DNA of 64,000 nt from Desulfatiglans sp. (GTDB lineage: Bacteria > Desulfobacterota > DSM-4660 > Desulfatiglandales > HGW-15). A program made the position numbers and the translations under genes. This document shows positions 1 to 7,972 of this stretch, in pieces (the first letter of the stretch is position 1; each line of letters opens with the position of its first letter). The stretch covers positions 1-64,000 of the forward strand of contig JAAZBV010000088.1 of NCBI GenBank assembly GCA_012513605.1, in the 5' to 3' direction. The notes beneath the pieces were generated by a model that worked only from the letters and a program-made list of their open reading frames with translations, did not search any database and was not told the origin of the DNA.

Positions 1-96
1 AAATTCAAGGGGGTAGGTCTTCACTACAACGGGTTTTCACACCCCTCTCTAATAATTACAGTTACTTATACCCCGAAAAATCGTCATTTTTACTAA

Positions 97-363
97 AACA
101 CTAATCGAATAGCGAAAGTCGGGTTAGTAATAGTTATTGGTATTGCTCTTTATATCCTTCATAAGTTCCTTATCTGGTGTGAAAAGAAAAGATGGATTAA
201 TTATCGTGGAATCAGTGGCGACTCAATAGGGGATGCTATGATGGAAATACATGCGATGTTAAGTCCAAATGTAAAAAATGTGATTGAAATAAAGCAGCAA
301 AAAAAGCAAGAAGAGGATGATTCAGGAGATCCACCCGACCCGCTATCAGAAGACAAAAGTTAG
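97..363 (+). CDS. Small single-pass membrane protein, start codon unclear
   Basis: An open frame runs from the stop at 94-96 to TAG at 361-363. Its translation reads like a real protein: a hydrophobic stretch (LVIVIGIALYIL, then HKFLIWCEKKRW), a middle part with IGDAMMEIHAM and LSPNVKNVIEIK, and an acidic, proline-containing tail ending PLSEDKS. One transmembrane helix followed by a cytoplasmic tail is likely. There is no ATG, GTG or TTG before the internal ATG at 238, which would lose the membrane segment, so it either starts at a rare codon or is a decayed or 5'-disrupted gene. I do not recognise a named family. Confidence 0.35.
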   Translation, partial: NTNRIAKVGLVIVIGIALYILHKFLIWCEKKRWINYRGISGDSIGDAMMEIHAMLSPNVKNVIEIKQQKKQEEDDSGDPPDPLSEDKS

Positions 364-539
364 GTCATTTCCTTCCGACTTTGATTTTAACTATTCTAAG
401 AAAAGCATCGATGTATGGATTCCACTGTTCAACACTCCTAAGGCTTATCGGAGACCATGGCAGTAAGGAGAAAACGTCTATTAAAATATCTAAAAAAAGC
501 TTGAAAACCGGGTAAAATGGTAATATAAATAGAAACAAT

Positions 540-577
540 GTTGCGGATTATCATGATAAATTGAAATAGAGTTGCGG
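540..577 (+). repeat. Direct repeat GTTGCGG upstream of ATPase gene
   Basis: GTTGCGG occurs at 540-546 and again at 571-577, the second copy only six bases before the ATG of the ATPase gene, where a Shine-Dalgarno sequence would normally lie. No purine-rich ribosome binding site is visible. The repeat may be an operator for autoregulation, but this is inference from position only. Confidence 0.25.
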
Positions 578-583
578 TAAATT

Positions 584-1714
584 ATGTATCATCGTACCCT
601 TAATCTCACAGAATTATTGAGAAAAAAGTCATTTTTTTTATTCGGACCCAGGGGCACCGGGAAAACAACACTCATAAAACAGACGCTTCCGGATGCCACG
701 GTTATTGACCTGTTGGAAATAAAGACCTTTCGTCAGTATCTAAAAAATCCATCTATCCTTTCAGAACGCAGCCTGAAGCCAATTGTTGTTATTGATGAAA
801 TTCAAAAACTGCCAGAGATATTGGATGAGGTTCATCGCTTAATCGAAGGTCAAAGACTTACTTTTTTGCTTACCGGAAGCAGCACACGCAAGCTTAAAAG
901 AGGAGGCGCTAATCTACTTGCCGGAAGGGCATGGTGGGCTGAACTCCTTCCGTTGACATCAGGCGAGATCCCCAATTTTGATTTGATCACATATCTAAAC
1001 AGGGGAGGATTGCCATCGATTTATCCTAGCGATGATTACATGGAGGAACTCAATGCCTATATTGCTTTATATCTTAGGGAAGAGATACAGAATGAGGCAT
1101 TGACCAGGAAGATTACTCAATTTTCCGAATTTCTGGATTTAATAGCCCTGAGTAACGGTGAGGAGATAAGCTATCAATCCATTGCAGGAGATTGTGGCGT
1201 TTCGGCCAATTCAATAAAAAATTATATTCAGTTACTTGAAGATACCCTTCTGGCCTTTCAACTGAGCGCTTACACAAAAACCAGTAAACGAAAGGCCATT
1301 GCCCGTTCCAAACTTTTTCTATTCGATGTCGGCGTAACCAACTCACTTGCTAACAGAGGGACTATCCTGCCAGGGTCGGAATTGTTCGGCAAGGCATTTG
1401 AGCATTTCATCCTGATGGAAATAAGGGCCTTTTTATCCTACACCAGAAAAAATATAAAAATGTGTTACTGGCGATCAACGTCACAGTTTGAGGTGGATTT
1501 GATCCTTGGTGATCTCTGGGCCATAGAGATAAAAAGTACACAGTCTGTTCAGGACAAACACCTGAAGGGCGTCAGGGCGCTTAAGGAAGAGGGAACCATC
1601 AAAAATTATGCAGTAATAAGCAACGATGCTGAAGAAAGAAAAACAAGGGATGGCATCTCCATCTTTCCATGGAATCTCTTTTTAAAGAAGCTTTGGGATG
1701 GAGAAATTATATGA
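584..1714 (+). CDS. AAA+-type ATPase with C-terminal DUF4143 domain
   Basis: This is a predicted cytoplasmic P-loop ATPase of the widespread AAA_14/DUF4143 family, whose biological role is poorly defined. The Walker A motif GPRGTGKTTL lies at residues 21-30 and a Walker B motif (IVVIDEIQKLP) at about 67-77. The C-terminal half carries the DUF4143 signature, including a winged-helix-like segment (about 195-235) and the restriction-endonuclease-like stretch FEVDLILGDLWAIEIKST, whose D and ExK residues resemble a PD-(D/E)xK core. At 376 residues the length is usual. It stands alone, has no visible ribosome binding site, and ends before a strong terminator hairpin. Such genes occur in multiple copies and are easily transferred; no partner gene is seen here. 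Confidence 0.85.
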   Translation: MYHRTLNLTELLRKKSFFLFGPRGTGKTTLIKQTLPDATVIDLLEIKTFRQYLKNPSILSERSLKPIVVIDEIQKLPEILDEVHRLIEGQRLTFLLTGSSTRKLKRGGANLLAGRAWWAELLPLTSGEIPNFDLITYLNRGGLPSIYPSDDYMEELNAYIALYLREEIQNEALTRKITQFSEFLDLIALSNGEEISYQSIAGDCGVSANSIKNYIQLLEDTLLAFQLSAYTKTSKRKAIARSKLFLFDVGVTNSLANRGTILPGSELFGKAFEHFILMEIRAFLSYTRKNIKMCYWRSTSQFEVDLILGDLWAIEIKSTQSVQDKHLKGVRALKEEGTIKNYAVISNDAEERKTRDGISIFPWNLFLKKLWDGEII

Positions 1715-1777
1715 GGAACACATAATTTTCAAAATTGGTGAATCACTTTTTATAGCTACAAAGAAGAGTTGTTAAAA

Positions 1778-1824
1778 CTCAACAACCACCATCTAAAAAT
1801 AGTGGTTGTTGAGCCTAATTTTTT
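1778..1824 (+). terminator. Intrinsic terminator after DUF4143 ATPase gene
   Basis: A perfect 12-bp inverted repeat (CTCAACAACCAC at 1778-1789 and GTGGTTGTTGAG at 1802-1813) with a 12-base loop is followed by an A/T tract ending in six T. It terminates the rightward ATPase gene and, lying between convergent genes, may also help stop the leftward one. Confidence 0.8.
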
Positions 1825-1845
1825 ATGGCCGCTTTACGTCGTAGT

Positions 1846-2163
1846 TTAACCTTCAAAAGCATCATTAATCCATTTCCATCCTGCAACTGCCCTGGGATGA
1901 CCGAGAGTGGTCATTGCCATTAGGGCAGTATGGTATACCTCATCTTTTGTTGCGCCATTTTCAACAGCCATAATAGCATGCCTCTGGATTGCGGTCTGAA
2001 GACCACTGCCGATACAAAGTCCTACTTTGATCAGCTCCACTGTTTTTCTGTCTAATGGTCCGGCTTCAGCACAGGCTATTGTCAGCTTTTCATGGGCATC
2101 CCATACATCAGGATATCTGTCTACTAAGGACTTAAATGTATCTGGTAGATTTTTTTCGGTCAT
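1846..2163 (-). CDS. Carboxymuconolactone decarboxylase (AhpD-like) family protein
   Basis: This small 105-residue protein has the alpha-helical AhpD/carboxymuconolactone decarboxylase fold, judged by the segment LDRKTVELIKVGLCIGSG followed by HAIMAVENGAT and EVYHTALMAMTTLG. In AhpD-type members a CxxC pair near the middle is redox active; here only one cysteine (GLCIGSG) is present, so thiol-disulfide chemistry of that kind is unlikely. Many such proteins are annotated as gamma-carboxymuconolactone decarboxylase subunits without proof of function. A good ribosome binding site (AAGGAGGGA on the minus strand) precedes the ATG. It is monocistronic, convergent with the ATPase gene. Substrate unknown. 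Confidence 0.8.
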   Translation of the reverse strand: MTEKNLPDTFKSLVDRYPDVWDAHEKLTIACAEAGPLDRKTVELIKVGLCIGSGLQTAIQRHAIMAVENGATKDEVYHTALMAMTTLGHPRAVAGWKWINDAFEG

Positions 2164-2290
2164 GGCATATTCCCTCCTTATTATATGTTGATAAAAAAAC
2201 CAAACCGCGCCAGATTAAGTTATTACCTATATTTTCTTTTTTTGTTTAATACCATAAGTCTCCCTCATGGGTTTGTCATTATCTTTGTCT

Positions 2291-2318
2291 AAAAAAAAAG
2301 AGTCTGCCTTTGACTCTT
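2291..2318 (-). terminator. Terminator-like hairpin reading leftward, upstream of the CMD gene
   Basis: The inverted repeat AAGAGTC (2298-2304) and GACTCTT (2312-2318) is followed, on the minus strand, by a run of nine U. It therefore terminates leftward transcripts, yet no leftward gene lies to its right for many kilobases. It sits about 130 bases upstream of the CMD-family start, so it could be a leader attenuator or the end of a small RNA. Confidence 0.5.
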
Positions 2319-2406
2319 AAATATGGACACTAGCTAGACGTAGTTCCGGTATACCTGAACGAAGGAGGCTGGTTGCTCAGTGGCTATTACCCTGCATCAC
2401 CATTTT

Positions 2407-2435
2407 CGGGCAGGCACAGGGACCTGCCCCTACAG
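2407..2435. repeat. Dispersed hairpin repeat (GGGCAGGC...CCTGCCCC type)
   Basis: The sequence CGGGCAGGCACAGGGACCTG continues to CCCCTACAG and folds as an imperfect hairpin. Similar copies lie at 32992-33023 and 63331-63355, always between genes. This is a short dispersed intergenic repeat family. Confidence 0.65.
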
Positions 2436-2492
2436 TTTATAAGATATGCATCATGCCATTTGCTACCATTCAGCCATTTATACTGATTTCTG

Positions 2493-2539
2493 AAAACCGG
2501 TTTTAGACAAGAATGATGTTAAAAAAATATTTTTAAAAC
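2493..2539. promoter_or_regulatory. Two palindromes upstream of the rex promoter
   Basis: A perfect 12-bp palindrome AAAACCGGTTTT lies at 2493-2504, and a 22-bp AT-rich quasi-palindrome centred on ATAT lies at 2518-2539, ending just before the -35 box. Both are placed as upstream regulator sites for the rex-hydrogenase operon. Neither matches a textbook Rex box, so the binding protein is unknown. Confidence 0.4.
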
Positions 2540-2544
2540 TTTTC

Positions 2545-2573
2545 TTGACACTTTTTTTTCATGGCATTATATT
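2545..2573 (+). promoter_or_regulatory. Sigma-70-type promoter of the rex-hydrogenase operon
   Basis: TTGACA at 2545-2550 and TATATT at 2568-2573 are separated by exactly 17 bases. Transcription would begin near 2580, giving a leader of about 50 bases. Two copies of TTATCGAT (2584-2591 and 2598-2605) lie right at or after the expected start and could be operators blocking early elongation. Confidence 0.7.
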
Positions 2574-2632
2574 AGATATACTTTTATCGATTACTTATTA
2601 TCGATAGGTTATTATTTATAAGGAGAATGATG

Positions 2633-3268
2633 ATGCCCCAATCTATCCGAACCTTTTCCGCGCCCCTTATCAGGAGGCTGCCGGAATATCATTCATACCT
2701 GGAATCTGCCTTTGCCCAGGGTTTAAAGACCGTATCCTCAACGGCCATAGCTGCCCATCTTAATATTGATCCGATAGTTGTGCGAAAGGATTGCGAGGCA
2801 ATAGGCGCTGTTGGCAGGCCAAGGATCGGTTTTGATATCCCAGGTCTTATCGCGGCTATCTATGAATATATGGGCTGGGGAAACCTTGATGAGCTGGTTA
2901 TTGCCGGATGCGGCAGTCTGGGTTCAGCCCTCATAGGGTATAACGGGTTTGAAAAACGCGGGTTCAGGATTGTTGCAGGGTTTGATAATGCCCCTTCAAA
3001 AGCCGGAAAATCAATCAATGGGATTTCTGTATTCCCGCTCAATAAGATGGTGAATCTGGTAAAGAGGCTCCATGTGGAGATAGGCATAATTGCAGTTCCC
3101 CCTCAAGCAGCACAGGAAATTGCCGATATGATGGTGGAGGCTGGTATCAAAGGTATTTGGAATTTTTCACCATGCGCCCTTAAGGTCCCTAAAAATGTCA
3201 TTGTACAGCAGGAAGACCTGATAACATCACTGGTGATACTCCAGAAAGGAATGAAACATGAGAGATAA
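2633..3268 (+). CDS. rex: Redox-sensing transcriptional repressor Rex
   Basis: Rex is a dimeric repressor that binds DNA when NAD+ is high and lets go when NADH rises; it controls fermentation and hydrogenase genes in many anaerobes. The N-terminal winged helix spans about residues 1-85 (with VSSTAIAAHLNIDPIVVRKD as the recognition region), followed by a Rossmann domain with VIAGCGSLGSALIGY and AGFDN, and the C-terminal swap helix. Length (about 211 aa) is normal. Three consecutive ATG codons occur at 2627, 2630 and 2633; AGGAG at 2621-2625 is correctly spaced only for 2633. It is the first gene of the hydrogenase operon and overlaps the next gene by 11 bases, so it probably controls the operon and itself. 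Confidence 0.93.
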   Translation: MPQSIRTFSAPLIRRLPEYHSYLESAFAQGLKTVSSTAIAAHLNIDPIVVRKDCEAIGAVGRPRIGFDIPGLIAAIYEYMGWGNLDELVIAGCGSLGSALIGYNGFEKRGFRIVAGFDNAPSKAGKSINGISVFPLNKMVNLVKRLHVEIGIIAVPPQAAQEIADMMVEAGIKGIWNFSPCALKVPKNVIVQQEDLITSLVILQKGMKHER

Positions 3269-3803
3269 TATTGAAAATGTGGCATCAGGCCATGATGCTG
3301 GTTCAAAAAAGGTGGTTACACCGGTTCGTCAATTCGATGTAGTGGTTAAAATACTGGAAAATTACCATTATGATCACGAAAAACTAATCCCCATACTGCA
3401 TGAAGTACAGGAGGAATACAGATATTTACCTGAGGCGGTTTTGATGTATGTTGCAAATTCACTCGGAATAAGTCCTGCAAGGGTTTATGGGGTGGCCACC
3501 TTTTATACCCATTTCGCTCTACAGCCTAAAGGCAAATATGTTGTAAGGGTGTGCGATGGAACCGCCTGCCATGTTAAAGGCTCAATGAATATGTTTGAAA
3601 CAATAAAAAAGGTCCTTTCCCTCTCAAATGGCAAATCCACCACTGATGATCTCATGTTTACGATCGAGACTGTTAGTTGTCTGGGCGCATGCGGTCTTGC
3701 CCCTGTAATGATGGTAAACAGCGATGTCTATGGTCAGCTCACAGAGGACAAGGTGAAAGATATTATAGAAAATATCAGGAAAAGTGAGGCAGGTGTAAAA
3801 TGA
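3258..3803 (+). CDS. NADH-linked [FeFe]-hydrogenase, NuoE-like [2Fe-2S] subunit
   Basis: This 181-residue subunit belongs to the NuoE/HndA/HydC family (24-kDa thioredoxin-like [2Fe-2S] subunit). The helical N-terminal part (about 25-85) precedes the thioredoxin-like fold, whose four cluster ligands are visible as C99 and C104 (CDGTAC) and C141 and C145 (CLGAC). In trimeric hydrogenases it works with a NuoF-like flavoprotein and the catalytic subunit in the cytoplasm, linking NAD(H), ferredoxin and H2. The ATG overlaps the end of rex by 11 bases, and its own stop overlaps the start of the NuoF-like gene by 4, so the genes are translationally coupled. Confidence 0.92.
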   Translation: MRDNIENVASGHDAGSKKVVTPVRQFDVVVKILENYHYDHEKLIPILHEVQEEYRYLPEAVLMYVANSLGISPARVYGVATFYTHFALQPKGKYVVRVCDGTACHVKGSMNMFETIKKVLSLSNGKSTTDDLMFTIETVSCLGACGLAPVMMVNSDVYGQLTEDKVKDIIENIRKSEAGVK

Positions 3804-5692
3804 TGAATGAGACAATTGTAACACTTCAAAAAAATTATGAAGACCGTGCAGGCAGACAGAAAACCAGGATCACTATCTGTGCCGGAACAGGTTGCATAGC
3901 AAATGGGGCTCAGGCCATCATTGATTCTTTCAGGTTAAATCTCGCTAAACTTGCACAAAGCAATGCCACACTTGCAATAGATACGCATGATGACCATAGT
4001 GAAACCGGTATAATCGGAAGCGGATGCCAGGGATTCTGCCAGATGGGGCCGCTTATAAGTATTGAACCAAATGGTATATTTTATGTGAAGGTGAAACAGT
4101 CTGACGTTGATGAAATAATTACAGAAACAGTAATAAATGGCAGAGTCATTGAACGGCTTCTTTATATTGACCCTGCAACAGGTTTAAGATGCAGGGGCAA
4201 AGCAGAAATACCCTTCTATCAAAAACAACATCGCCTGACCCTTGAACTGTGCGGAATAATTGACCCCGAGGATATCGGGGCCTATATAGCTCATGACGGA
4301 TACAAGGCCGCTTTTGCAGTGCTGTCAGAATCATCTCCTGAAATGGTATGTGCGGAAATACTAAAATCAGGGCTTCGCGGTCGAGGTGGCGGAGGCTTCC
4401 CAACCGGAAAAAAATGGGATCTTGCACGAATTGAACCAAGTGACCGGAAATATGTAATATGTAATGGTGATGAGGGTGACCCTGGTGCATTTATGGATAG
4501 AAGCGTTATGGAGGGAAATCCACATTCTGTTATTGAAGGCATGATTATAGCCGGAAAGGCGATTGGCGCAAAAGAGGGCGTGGTGTATGTAAGGGCAGAA
4601 TATCCTCTCGCAGTCAAGCGCATGCGCAATGCTGTTAAGGATGCATTAAACAAAGGCTTTCTGGGTGAAAACATCCTGGGTAGCGGTTTCAGCTTTAATA
4701 TAGATGTAATGGAGGGCGCAGGCGCCTTTGTATGCGGTGAAGAGACTGCCCTTATGGCATCAGTAATGGGAAGACGCGGTATGCCCTCGCCCAAACCTCC
4801 ATTTCCATCTCAGCAGGGGCTGCATGGAAAGCCAACTATAATAAATAATGTAGAAACACTGGCCACTGTCCCCATAATTATACGCATGGGAGCGGATATC
4901 TTTCGCACAATAGGCACTGAAAAATCACCCGGCACAAAGACCTTTGCGCTCACAGGTCATGTGGCAAATACCGGGCTTATAGAGGTGCCCTTTGGTACAA
5001 CACTTAATGAAATTGTAAATGATATTGGCGGAGGGGTGCTTACATCAGACGGTAAAAGGAGCGACAGTTTCAAGCTGGTACAGATAGGCGGGCCATCCGG
5101 GGGGTGCCTTACAGAGGAAAACAAGTCTCTTTCTCTTGATTTTGACTCTCTCAAATCAATAGGCGCCATGGTAGGCTCAGGCGGTCTTGTCGTCATGAAT
5201 CATAATACCTGCATAGTGCAGGTTGCAAAATATTTCATGAATTTTACACAGAATGAATCATGCGGCAAGTGTGTCCCGTGCCGTGAGGGTACAAAACAGC
5301 TTCTGTTAATGCTTGAAGAGATTACACAGGGAAAGGCAACCCTTGAAACACTTACTGATATGGAAGAGCTGGCAAATGCGGTACGAATCGCCTCTTTATG
5401 CGGCCTTGGCAAAACAGCTCCAAACCCGGTTTTATCTACAATCAGGGCGTTCCGTGATGAGTATATAGAACATATTGTTGATAAAAAGTGCAGGGCGGGT
5501 CAGTGCAAGGCGCTCCAGAAACCTGAAATTCATGCGGATATCTGCATCGGCTGCGGAGTCTGTGCAAAAGTCTGCCCTGTCGGGGCAATAACCGGCGAGA
5601 AAAAACAGCCTCATTCCATAAATACTGAAATATGTATCCGGTGCGGGGCATGTGCACAGAAATGCAAGTTTGACGCGATTACGGGGGTATAA
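3800..5692 (+). CDS. NADH-linked [FeFe]-hydrogenase, NuoF-like flavoprotein subunit
   Basis: This 630-residue NuoF/HndC/HydB-type subunit carries FMN and NAD(H) sites. In order it has an N-terminal thioredoxin-like [2Fe-2S] domain (CAGTGC about 27-32 and GCQGFC about 74-79), the FMN-binding core (GLRGRGGGGFPTGKKW, NGDEGDPGAF), the nucleotide region (GAGAFVCGEETAL), an SLBB domain, the N3-type cluster motif ESCGKCVPCREGT with a distal LCGLG, and a C-terminal double [4Fe-4S] ferredoxin domain (CIGCGVCAKVCP and CIRCGACAQKC). The C-terminal ferredoxin and N-terminal [2Fe-2S] domain separate it from respiratory NuoF and are typical of soluble bifurcating hydrogenases. It probably houses the flavin-based electron bifurcation or NADH oxidation site. 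Five bases separate it from hydA. Confidence 0.92.
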   Translation: MMNETIVTLQKNYEDRAGRQKTRITICAGTGCIANGAQAIIDSFRLNLAKLAQSNATLAIDTHDDHSETGIIGSGCQGFCQMGPLISIEPNGIFYVKVKQSDVDEIITETVINGRVIERLLYIDPATGLRCRGKAEIPFYQKQHRLTLELCGIIDPEDIGAYIAHDGYKAAFAVLSESSPEMVCAEILKSGLRGRGGGGFPTGKKWDLARIEPSDRKYVICNGDEGDPGAFMDRSVMEGNPHSVIEGMIIAGKAIGAKEGVVYVRAEYPLAVKRMRNAVKDALNKGFLGENILGSGFSFNIDVMEGAGAFVCGEETALMASVMGRRGMPSPKPPFPSQQGLHGKPTIINNVETLATVPIIIRMGADIFRTIGTEKSPGTKTFALTGHVANTGLIEVPFGTTLNEIVNDIGGGVLTSDGKRSDSFKLVQIGGPSGGCLTEENKSLSLDFDSLKSIGAMVGSGGLVVMNHNTCIVQVAKYFMNFTQNESCGKCVPCREGTKQLLLMLEEITQGKATLETLTDMEELANAVRIASLCGLGKTAPNPVLSTIRAFRDEYIEHIVDKKCRAGQCKALQKPEIHADICIGCGVCAKVCPVGAITGEKKQPHSINTEICIRCGACAQKCKFDAITGV

Positions 5693-5697
5693 TAATA

Positions 5698-7689
5698 ATG
5701 ACTGACAATAAAATAAAAATAAACGGATGTGAATATCTTATTGAAAACGAGCGCAATGTTTTAGAGATAGCAAGAAAGGCCGGTATTGATATACCAACAT
5801 TCTGCTATCATTCTGAACTGAGCGTATACGGCGCCTGCCGTATGTGCCTTGTAGAGATAGAGGGGCGCGGTATTGTCACCTCATGCTCAACACCCCCTGA
5901 AAACGGCATGGTTGTATGGACAAATACACGTGAGGTCAGAAGCATAAGAAAAATCAACCTGGAACTGCTACTTGCCAATCATGAAAGGGAATGCACAACC
6001 TGTCTTAAAAATGGGACATGCTCACTCCAGAAACTCTCCCGCACAATGGGCATTGAAAAAATAAGGTATAAATCAACAGTGCGCAGGGAAATGCATGATA
6101 TCTCATCATCGGCGCTTATACGTGATCCCAATAAATGTGTATTATGCGGTGACTGCGTTCGTGCCTGTGATGAAATACAGGGAATTGGGGCAATCGACTT
6201 TTCATGGCGCGGTGCAAACGCAAAGGTTGTCCCGGTATTTAACCGCAAACTTGGAGAAATAGAATGTGTTGACTGCGGTCAGTGTGCAAGGGTATGCCCT
6301 ACTGGGGCTATTGTGCCAAAACCTGAGATTGATGAAGTATGGGCAATGATTGATGACCCCACTGTAACAGTGGTTGCACAGGTTGCCCCTGCCATACGCG
6401 TTGCACTTGGTGAATATTTCTCTTTACCGGCAGGCACAATAACAACCGGTAAACTGGTCGCCGCATTAAGACGAATCGGCTTTGACAATGTATATGATAC
6501 AGCATTTACTGCCGATGTTACTGTTATTGAAGAGGGCTCAGAGCTTCTTAAACGTTTATCAGAAGCAAAACATCTGCCTCTTATAACCTCTTGCTGCCCT
6601 GCATGGGTGAAGTTTGCGGAACAATACTTCCCAGAACTGCTGGAAAATTTATCCACATGCAGGTCGCCCCAGCAGATGTTCGGGAGCCTTGCTCATAAGA
6701 TCATGCCTGATAAAATCGGCAAATCAAATGATAAATTCAAGGTGGTTTCTGTAATGCCCTGCACAGCCAAAAAATTTGAGGCAGGTCGAAATGAATTCAC
6801 CACTGAAAATGGCCGGGATGTGGATGCAGTCATTACCACGCAGGAATTAGGGAAGATGATTGAGTCTGCAGGCATAAGATTTACTGATCTTAAGGATGAA
6901 GATTTTGATATGCCATTCGGGATTGCTTCAGGCGCAGGGATCATATTCGGTATGTCAGGGGGGGTGACTGAAGCGGTTGTAAGGTTTGCTGCTGAAAAGA
7001 TTGCAGGTGATACCAGCACCTGTAAAGTTGTCAAACACAAGGTTTCAGATGGAATTACTGAATTAACAGTAAACATTGGCGCCACCTCCTTTAAAAGCGC
7101 TGTTGTATATGGTTTAAAAAATGCCAGGACTGTGTGTAACGATATAATCAATGGCACATCACCATACCAGGTAATAGAGGTTATGGCATGTCCGGGTGGT
7201 TGTGTAAACGGGGCCGGTCAACCGGTAATTACAGACTTTAACACTGTTGCTAAAAGGGCTGACGGGCTGAGAGATATAGATAATACAAGTAAAATATACA
7301 CAACCCTTTCAAACAGCAGTGTAGCTAAAATATACAGTGAGCATCTTGGTCATTCAGGCTCTCATGAGGCGCATAAGCTGCTTCACACACATTACAGCAG
7401 CCGGAAAAGGGTGAGGGATGATGCTTTTCATCTCCACGGATCAGTGACACCTAAGTTATCCGTTTCCATATGTGTAGGCACAAACTGCTGCCTGGGTGGT
7501 GCTCATGAATTGATGAGAGATTTAGTCGCATATATTAATACTCATACGCTTCAGGAAATGGTTGAAGTAAAGGCCGCATTCTGTTTTGAGAAGTGCAGCG
7601 GAAAGGCACCAATGGTAATGATTAACAACGATATTGTTGCCGGCTGCACCTTAGAGCATATACAGAAAAGGATCAATGATGTTTTATGA
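5698..7689 (+). CDS. [FeFe]-hydrogenase catalytic subunit (group A, NAD-linked trimeric type)
   Basis: This 663-residue subunit catalyses H2 oxidation or evolution at an H-cluster. It shows an N-terminal [2Fe-2S] domain (C36, C47, C50, C63), a His-Cys [4Fe-4S] site (H95, C99, C102, C108), a double [4Fe-4S] ferredoxin domain (C147-C157, C190-C200), then the catalytic domain: L1 TSCCPAW (C299 proton-transfer, C300 ligand), L2 MPCTAKK (C355) and L3 MACPGGCVNGAGQP (C498, C502). All key residues are present, so it should be active once matured; the maturases HydE, HydF and HydG are not in this window. After the usual end (HKLLHTHY, about 566) it has an extra thioredoxin-like [2Fe-2S] domain with C592, C597 or C598, C629 and C633. 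Confidence 0.95.
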   Translation: MTDNKIKINGCEYLIENERNVLEIARKAGIDIPTFCYHSELSVYGACRMCLVEIEGRGIVTSCSTPPENGMVVWTNTREVRSIRKINLELLLANHERECTTCLKNGTCSLQKLSRTMGIEKIRYKSTVRREMHDISSSALIRDPNKCVLCGDCVRACDEIQGIGAIDFSWRGANAKVVPVFNRKLGEIECVDCGQCARVCPTGAIVPKPEIDEVWAMIDDPTVTVVAQVAPAIRVALGEYFSLPAGTITTGKLVAALRRIGFDNVYDTAFTADVTVIEEGSELLKRLSEAKHLPLITSCCPAWVKFAEQYFPELLENLSTCRSPQQMFGSLAHKIMPDKIGKSNDKFKVVSVMPCTAKKFEAGRNEFTTENGRDVDAVITTQELGKMIESAGIRFTDLKDEDFDMPFGIASGAGIIFGMSGGVTEAVVRFAAEKIAGDTSTCKVVKHKVSDGITELTVNIGATSFKSAVVYGLKNARTVCNDIINGTSPYQVIEVMACPGGCVNGAGQPVITDFNTVAKRADGLRDIDNTSKIYTTLSNSSVAKIYSEHLGHSGSHEAHKLLHTHYSSRKRVRDDAFHLHGSVTPKLSVSICVGTNCCLGGAHELMRDLVAYINTHTLQEMVEVKAAFCFEKCSGKAPMVMINNDIVAGCTLEHIQKRINDVL

Positions 7690-7708
7690 GTTTTAATGGA
7701 GATAAATT

Positions 7709-7972
7709 GTGGTGAAAGATAAACGTATAGAGATTGAACTTTGCATGGGGAGTGCCTGCTTTGCGCGAGGAAATCGATTTACGGCTGAGGCAATAGATGA
7801 TTTTGTTAAAAAACATGGCCTTGAGGAACAGGTGCATATACGCGGGGCAATGTGTGAAAACAAATGTCGCACAGGCCCCAATGGCAGGATTAATGGTGAA
7901 CCATGCAGATGCAGTGAAGGTGAAATTCCGGCTGCAATAATAAATCTGGCTCATGAAAAGAGGATACCATGA
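7709..7972 (+). CDS. Small thioredoxin-like [2Fe-2S] ferredoxin domain protein
   Basis: This 87-residue protein starts with GTG, preceded by GGAGA. It has the cysteine pattern of a thioredoxin-like [2Fe-2S] domain: CMGSAC near residues 12-17 and CENKC near 49-53, plus a late CRC. It resembles the C-terminal domain of the catalytic hydrogenase subunit just upstream. It overlaps the next gene (sensory hydrogenase) by four bases. The likely role is an electron carrier or a redox relay between the catalytic and sensory hydrogenases; this is inference from its domain and position. Confidence 0.75.
   Translation: MVKDKRIEIELCMGSACFARGNRFTAEAIDDFVKKHGLEEQVHIRGAMCENKCRTGPNGRINGEPCRCSEGEIPAAIINLAHEKRIP

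Noticed and set aside
2584-2606. Canonical Rex operator in the repeated TTATCGAT motifs
   Set aside because: Does not match the TTGTGAANNNNTTCACAA-type consensus; kept only as a candidate operator of unknown protein.
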